A stretch of DNA of 18,531 nt from Limnohabitans sp. (GTDB lineage Bacteria; Pseudomonadota; Gammaproteobacteria; Burkholderiales; Burkholderiaceae_C). The stretch spans positions 1 to 18,531 of the forward strand of contig VEQI01000020.1 of the NCBI GenBank assembly GCA_018883305.1. Reading direction: 5' to 3'. The notes beneath the pieces are model-generated. The model saw only the letters and a list, made by a program, of their open reading frames with translations. It was not told where the DNA came from and searched no databases. Positions 15,366-18,531 of the stretch are shown one piece after another (position 1 is the stretch's first letter; the number at the start of each line of letters is the position of its first letter). Position numbers and translations under genes: made by a program.

Positions 15366-16291
15366 GTGTCAAGCTCCATGTCGTAAATGCGGATGGCATT
15401 ACGTCGGAACAATGCATCCTGCGCCACCACCCCCAGCGAAGCGGTGATCGTCTCGAACCCGCTGAAGATGTCGTCGAAAGTGCCACACAGGCTGTCCACC
15501 GGAAAGTTGCTGGCGAACATGCAACGATCCACACCGAAGGCCTCGATCAGCGTCTGCACCACCTCGCGGTTGTTGTCCGCCGTCCATGCCTGACCCGGCA
15601 CACCGATGCCCGAAATTTTCATGAACACCTGAGGCCAGCGGCTGATGGATTGCACGGCGTCACGCCAACGGGCCAACCCTTCGCGTGAGCGATCCGCCGG
15701 CAAGCCCGCATGATTGATGATGATGGGCGTGGCAGGGTGCCGCTCCAGCAGCGCTTGCGCTTCATGAAGATGCCACCAGGGTGTTTGCAGGTCAAAGCGC
15801 AGGCCCAGCTCCGCCAAAGCGGCGTAGCCGCGTTGCCAGTTCGGGTCGAGCATGCCGCCTGGTGCGGTCATGTCCGGTTGCGGGTTGGCGCGTGGCTTGT
15901 GCCGAACACTGCGCACAAAGGCATGTGCACATTGCGCGGCCAGCCGCTCAGGCGCATTCGGCGCATCCAAGGGCACATGGGCCACGGCCACCGTGGGCAG
16001 ACCGCCGGTACGGCGCAACTCATCCACAAACGCCATCTCTCCCGTTGAATCGGCCGGGTCCCACTCGGTCTCCACGTACACCGAGCCCTGCATCTCGTAG
16101 CGCGCGCTGTCGCGCAGGTAGTCGGCATGAAGATAGTTGCGGCGAATGGCCTGATAGGCGCCATACCGAAACGCCTGCGGCGGATCGTCGCGCAGCCAGG
16201 GGTGGTAGTTGCGCTGCACATCCCACAAATGGTGGTGCGCATCCACGATCCGTCGTCGAGGATGGGCAGGGGCGCTGTTGTGCGGAACCAT
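15362..16291 (-). CDS. Amidohydrolase-2 / COG3618 TIM-barrel metal hydrolase (lactonase-like)
   Basis: 309 residues. The metal-site motif DAHHHLWD at 17-24 gives H19-x-H21. INHAGLPAD places H194, and FASNFPVD at 259-266 ends with the catalytic aspartate D266. These fit PF04909/COG3618, whose studied members open lactones such as L-fuconolactone, L-rhamnono-lactone, 4-sulfomuconolactone and 2-pyrone-4,6-dicarboxylate (LigI). Which lactone is used here cannot be decided. It is the first gene of the minus-strand operon running to 10680 and overlaps the next gene by ATGA. It is divergent from the GntR gene, with a perfect palindrome 8 nt before its start codon. This suggests direct control by that repressor. 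Confidence 0.88.
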   Translation of the reverse strand: MVPHNSAPAHPRRRIVDAHHHLWDVQRNYHPWLRDDPPQAFRYGAYQAIRRNYLHADYLRDSARYEMQGSVYVETEWDPADSTGEMAFVDELRRTGGLPTVAVAHVPLDAPNAPERLAAQCAHAFVRSVRHKPRANPQPDMTAPGGMLDPNWQRGYAALAELGLRFDLQTPWWHLHEAQALLERHPATPIIINHAGLPADRSREGLARWRDAVQSISRWPQVFMKISGIGVPGQAWTADNNREVVQTLIEAFGVDRCMFASNFPVDSLCGTFDDIFSGFETITASLGVVAQDALFRRNAIRIYDMELDT

Positions 16292-16299
16292 GAGCCGTT

Positions 16300-16315
16300 A
16301 TCCGTAATTACGGAT
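16300..16315. promoter_or_regulatory. Perfect 16 bp palindrome, candidate operator of the GntR regulator
   Basis: ATCCGTAATTACGGAT equals its own reverse complement. It lies in the short gap between the divergent amidohydrolase (start 16291) and gntR (start 16347) genes. FCD-type GntR proteins bind short palindromes with GT/AC cores in exactly such positions and often repress both themselves and the neighbouring operon. The assignment to this regulator is inference. Confidence 0.7.
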
Positions 16316-16346
16316 TATGTTAGAGTGCGACTATCATTCCATCATC

Positions 16347-17078
16347 ATGGTTAACCCTTCCAAACAGGCACCCACTGACACCTCGGCGGCGGCCGCGCCC
16401 ATCGAGCGACTGACCCTGCACGAGGAAGTCACAAACCGGCTGCGTGACATGATCGTCGAGTCACAACTCAAGCCGGGTGAGCGCATCCAGGAAATGGAAC
16501 TCGCCCAGCAGTTGCGCGTCTCACGCACCCCCATCCGTGAAGCCATCAAGGTGCTGACCTCGGAAGGACTGGTTGAACTACTCCCCTTGCGTGGCGCCAT
16601 CGTGAAGTCGTTCAGCGCCAAGGATGCGCGTGACATGCTGGACGTGATTGCCCAACTGGAAGAATACGCAGGCCGACGCGCCTGTGATGCCAGCGACGAA
16701 CAGATCCAGTCCATCCTGGACCTGCATGAGCGCATGCGCGAACACCATCTGCGTGGCGAGCGACCGGCCTACTTTGCGTTGAACCAGCAGATCCATGGCG
16801 AGCTGATCGCCTTGGCGGACAACGACACCCTGAGCATGACGCATGCCCTGCTCAGCAAGCGCATGCGCAGCTTGCGCTACAGCGGCAACAGCGAACCCGG
16901 CAACTGGGCCACAGCCTTGGCCGAACACGACACCATGATGCGCGCCCTGGCTGCGCGAGACCGTGACGCACTGGCACACGCCATGGGGGAACATATTCGC
17001 AACACCTGGCCGCGCGTCCGCCATATCCTGAACGACACCCCGGACACGGACACACCCCCCGTGTCCGATGCGGCTTAA
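16347..17078 (+). CDS. GntR-family transcriptional regulator, FCD subfamily
   Basis: 243 residues from ATG at 16347. The N-terminal winged helix-turn-helix is clear (LHEEVTNRLRDMIV, LKPGERIQEMELAQQL, VSRTPIREAI, LEGL-type turn, LPLRGAIV). The all-helical FCD domain follows, with likely metal/ligand residues in FALNQQIHGEL, in EHDTMMRALAARD and in MGEHI. Members sense organic acids and usually repress an adjacent catabolic operon. An in-frame ATG at 16317 would add ten residues, but it abuts the palindrome at 16300-16315 with no room for a ribosome site, so 16347 is preferred. Neither start has a strong Shine-Dalgarno. The gene is divergent from the amidohydrolase-TRAP-PdxA operon and is its likely regulator. 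Confidence 0.9.
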   Translation: MVNPSKQAPTDTSAAAAPIERLTLHEEVTNRLRDMIVESQLKPGERIQEMELAQQLRVSRTPIREAIKVLTSEGLVELLPLRGAIVKSFSAKDARDMLDVIAQLEEYAGRRACDASDEQIQSILDLHERMREHHLRGERPAYFALNQQIHGELIALADNDTLSMTHALLSKRMRSLRYSGNSEPGNWATALAEHDTMMRALAARDRDALAHAMGEHIRNTWPRVRHILNDTPDTDTPPVSDAA

Positions 17079-17118
17079 GAGGACTGAGGCAGCCCCGCCA
17101 GGGCGGCCAGCAGCGGCT

Positions 17119-17141
17119 GGGTGGTCACGACCAGACCACCC
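17119..17141. terminator. Hairpin between convergent gntR and Bug genes, probable terminator
   Basis: GGGTGGTC (17119-17126) and GACCACCC (17134-17141) form a perfect 8 bp stem with a 7-base loop. It sits in the 71 nt gap between the gntR stop at 17078 and the convergent Bug stop at 17150. There is no strong T-run. On the plus strand TCAATCAATTTTG follows about 8 nt downstream. Confidence 0.5.
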
Positions 17142-17149
17142 TCAGAGGA

Positions 17150-18136
17150 TCAATCAATTTTGATCTGAGCAGCCCGAATCACGGCACGCCAGCGCTCCGC
17201 GTCTTCGCGCATCCACTTGTCCATCTCTTCAGGCGTGTTGCCCACCGGATCCGCGCCGGCTTCCGTGTATTTGCGAATCATCTCGGGCGTTTTGAGAATG
17301 TCCGACACCATTTGGGCCACCTTGCGCGTGATGGTCACGGGCGTGCGCGGCGGGGCCACGATGCCGAACCAGGTCACCGCCACCACACCCGGCACCACTT
17401 CATCGACGGTGGGCAACTGCGGATGCGCAGGCAGGCGTTTGGGGCTGGTCACGGCCAACACGCGCAGCTTGCCATTGCGCACATGGTTCATGCCGGCCGC
17501 CACGTTGCCAAACATCACCTGCACATGGCCCGCCAGCAAGTCCGCCACGGCCGGTGCATCGCCCTTGTAGGGCACATGCTGGATCTTCAACCCGGTTTTG
17601 AGTTTGAACAGTTCTGCCGTGAGGTGCGCGGTGGAACCGTTGCCCTGCGAGGCATAGCTCAACCGGTCTGGATGGGCCTTGGCGTAGGCCAGGAATTCCT
17701 GCAAGGTATTGACCGGCAGGGAGGGATGCACAAACAAGGCATTGGGCACGGTAGCCATCACCGTGATGGGGGCAAACTTGCTGGGGTCGTGGTTCAGCTT
17801 GGGGTACAGGCTGGGGTTGACCGTGAGCGCGGGCGGCGGTGCGGCCAGCCAGGTGTAGCCATCGGGTTCGGCGTTGTAGACGTACTCCGCGCCAATGTTG
17901 CCGGCAGCCCCCGGCCGGTTCTCCACCACCACGGGCTGCGACAACCGTTGCGACAAGGCCTCTGACAGCATGCGCGGCAAGTTGTCCGCGGTGCCACCCG
18001 CCGGATTGGGCACGATGACGCGGATGGGCCGCGAGGGCCACTCAGGCGTCTGCGCCTGAAGGGGCAAAGCGACGCAGGCCCAAGTGCCCACGGCCACCAG
18101 CGCTTTCAACATGTTTTGCATGCAGGGTGTTGTCAT
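17150..18136 (-). CDS. Bug/TctC-family periplasmic solute-binding protein
   Basis: 328 residues with an N-terminal hydrophobic signal segment (cleavage near LPLQAQ/TPEWP). Family motifs are WPSRPIRVIVPNPAGGTADN, VVENRPGAAGNIGAEYV, PDGYTWL, HVPYKGDAPAVADLLAGHV and GKLRVLAV. The start at 18136 is supported by GAGGAG (18143-18148) 6 nt upstream, which overlaps the stop of the preceding oxygenase beta-subunit gene. The in-frame ATG at 18121 is less well spaced. Coupling to a ring-hydroxylating oxygenase suggests it captures the aromatic acid that the oxygenase attacks, similar to TphC with terephthalate dioxygenase. This is by analogy only. Confidence 0.92.
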   Translation of the reverse strand: MTTPCMQNMLKALVAVGTWACVALPLQAQTPEWPSRPIRVIVPNPAGGTADNLPRMLSEALSQRLSQPVVVENRPGAAGNIGAEYVYNAEPDGYTWLAAPPPALTVNPSLYPKLNHDPSKFAPITVMATVPNALFVHPSLPVNTLQEFLAYAKAHPDRLSYASQGNGSTAHLTAELFKLKTGLKIQHVPYKGDAPAVADLLAGHVQVMFGNVAAGMNHVRNGKLRVLAVTSPKRLPAHPQLPTVDEVVPGVVAVTWFGIVAPPRTPVTITRKVAQMVSDILKTPEMIRKYTEAGADPVGNTPEEMDKWMREDAERWRAVIRAAQIKID

Positions 18137-18142
18137 GAACCG

Positions 18143-18148
18143 CTCCTC
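18143..18148 (-). promoter_or_regulatory. Ribosome binding site of the Bug gene, overlapping the oxygenase stop
   Basis: GAGGAG on the minus strand shares bases with the TGA stop (18147-18149) of the oxygenase small-subunit gene and lies 6 nt before ATG 18136. This shows that the two genes form one operon. Confidence 0.7.
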
Positions 18149-18531
18149 AAAGGGGAATCACCATCAGGGTTTCAACGGCGCGCGAGTCATACACCAGGCG
18201 TCGTTGTGCAAAGCGAGGCTCGGGGCCTTGCAGGTCAATCAGGTCATGGCACTCGCCGCTGGCAAAGAGCATGCTGTCACCCATCAGTTCCATCGTGCGC
18301 ACCACCGCAAAGCAGGAGCGCACCTGCAGCCAGCCCGACGCTTCTTGCCCGATGACTTGAATGCCGCTGATCACATGGCGATAACTCTGCGGCTGATAGA
18401 TGTTGGCCAACCGCATGGACTTGATGCGGTCACGCAATTGCGCGGCACTGTGCGCGTCAATGATGGCCATGGGCAAACCACGGTCATGGTTGAAGCGCGA
18501 GGTCACGGTGTAGCGTCCATCAGGCCGCATG
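18147..18531 (-). CDS. Aromatic-ring-hydroxylating dioxygenase beta (small) subunit (partial, 5' end cut by window edge)
   Basis: About 128 codons are visible of a protein that is usually about 160 residues, so some 30 N-terminal residues probably lie beyond the right edge. The ATG at 18530 is likely internal. Visible marks are SYRHVISGIQVIG in the middle, a beta-rich LQVRSCFAVVRT strand, MLFASGECHDLI, and the characteristic end RLVYDSRAVETLMVIPL. These fit the SnoaL/NTF2-like small subunit of alpha3-beta3 oxygenases, closest in feel to the anthranilate, halobenzoate or salicylate type. The catalytic Rieske alpha subunit should lie just outside the window. This is a different oxygenase system from the alpha-only enzyme at 7833-9206. 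Confidence 0.82.
   Translation of the reverse strand, partial: MRPDGRYTVTSRFNHDRGLPMAIIDAHSAAQLRDRIKSMRLANIYQPQSYRHVISGIQVIGQEASGWLQVRSCFAVVRTMELMGDSMLFASGECHDLIDLQGPEPRFAQRRLVYDSRAVETLMVIPL

Noticed and set aside
1..18531. CRISPR array, insertion sequence, phage or tRNA-linked island boundary
   Set aside because: No regularly spaced repeats, transposase, integrase or tRNA-like sequence was seen on either strand.

Overview
The window is GC-rich DNA from a betaproteobacterium, most likely order Burkholderiales (Comamonadaceae- or Alcaligenaceae-like). The signs are three periplasmic binding proteins of the Bug/TctC family, which is strongly expanded in that order, plus Rieske oxygenases, divergent LysR and GntR regulators and a complete TRAP transporter. 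Coding density is very high: I call 17 genes, and the largest gap is about 115 bases. I see no rRNA, tRNA, insertion sequence, phage gene or CRISPR array. Assignments come from motifs and remembered family features, so exact substrates are not proven.

Layout from left to right. (1) 1-2882: a minus-strand pair, a Bug protein followed by an aconitase-family LeuC-like dehydratase that runs off the left edge, divergent from a LysR regulator. A dyad lies in the shared intergenic region. (2) 2900-7747: a minus-strand set read as DenD-like SDR dehydrogenase, IlvD/Edd-type dehydratase, 3-hydroxyisobutyrate-dehydrogenase-type enzyme, Bug protein. It converges on lysR at a strong hairpin. (3) 7833-10669: a plus-strand pair of a phthalate-4,5-dioxygenase-type Rieske oxygenase and a glutamine-synthetase-like ligase overlapping by GTGA. 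It is divergent from region 2 across a 7+7 bp dyad. (4) 10680-16291: a tight minus-strand operon read as COG3618 amidohydrolase, second 3-hydroxyisobutyrate-dehydrogenase-type enzyme, TRAP DctP, DctQ, DctM, PdxA-like dehydrogenase. A divergent FCD-type GntR regulator sits at 16347-17078 with a perfect 16 bp palindrome between them. (5) 17150-18531: a minus-strand pair, the small (beta) subunit of a second ring-hydroxylating oxygenase (cut by the right edge) followed by a third Bug protein.

As a whole this looks like an accessory catabolic island for organic acids, probably aromatic or sugar-acid like. It is built of modules that each pair an uptake component with oxidation, dehydration or lactone-hydrolysis enzymes, and some have their own regulator. 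The LeuC, IlvD and PdxA relatives are named after biosynthetic enzymes, but their neighbours argue for catabolic roles. The most unusual unit is the Rieske oxygenase translationally coupled to a glutamine-synthetase-like ligase. It recalls the gamma-glutamylation step of aniline dioxygenase systems, but with a different oxygenase type and no amidotransferase or reductase nearby.
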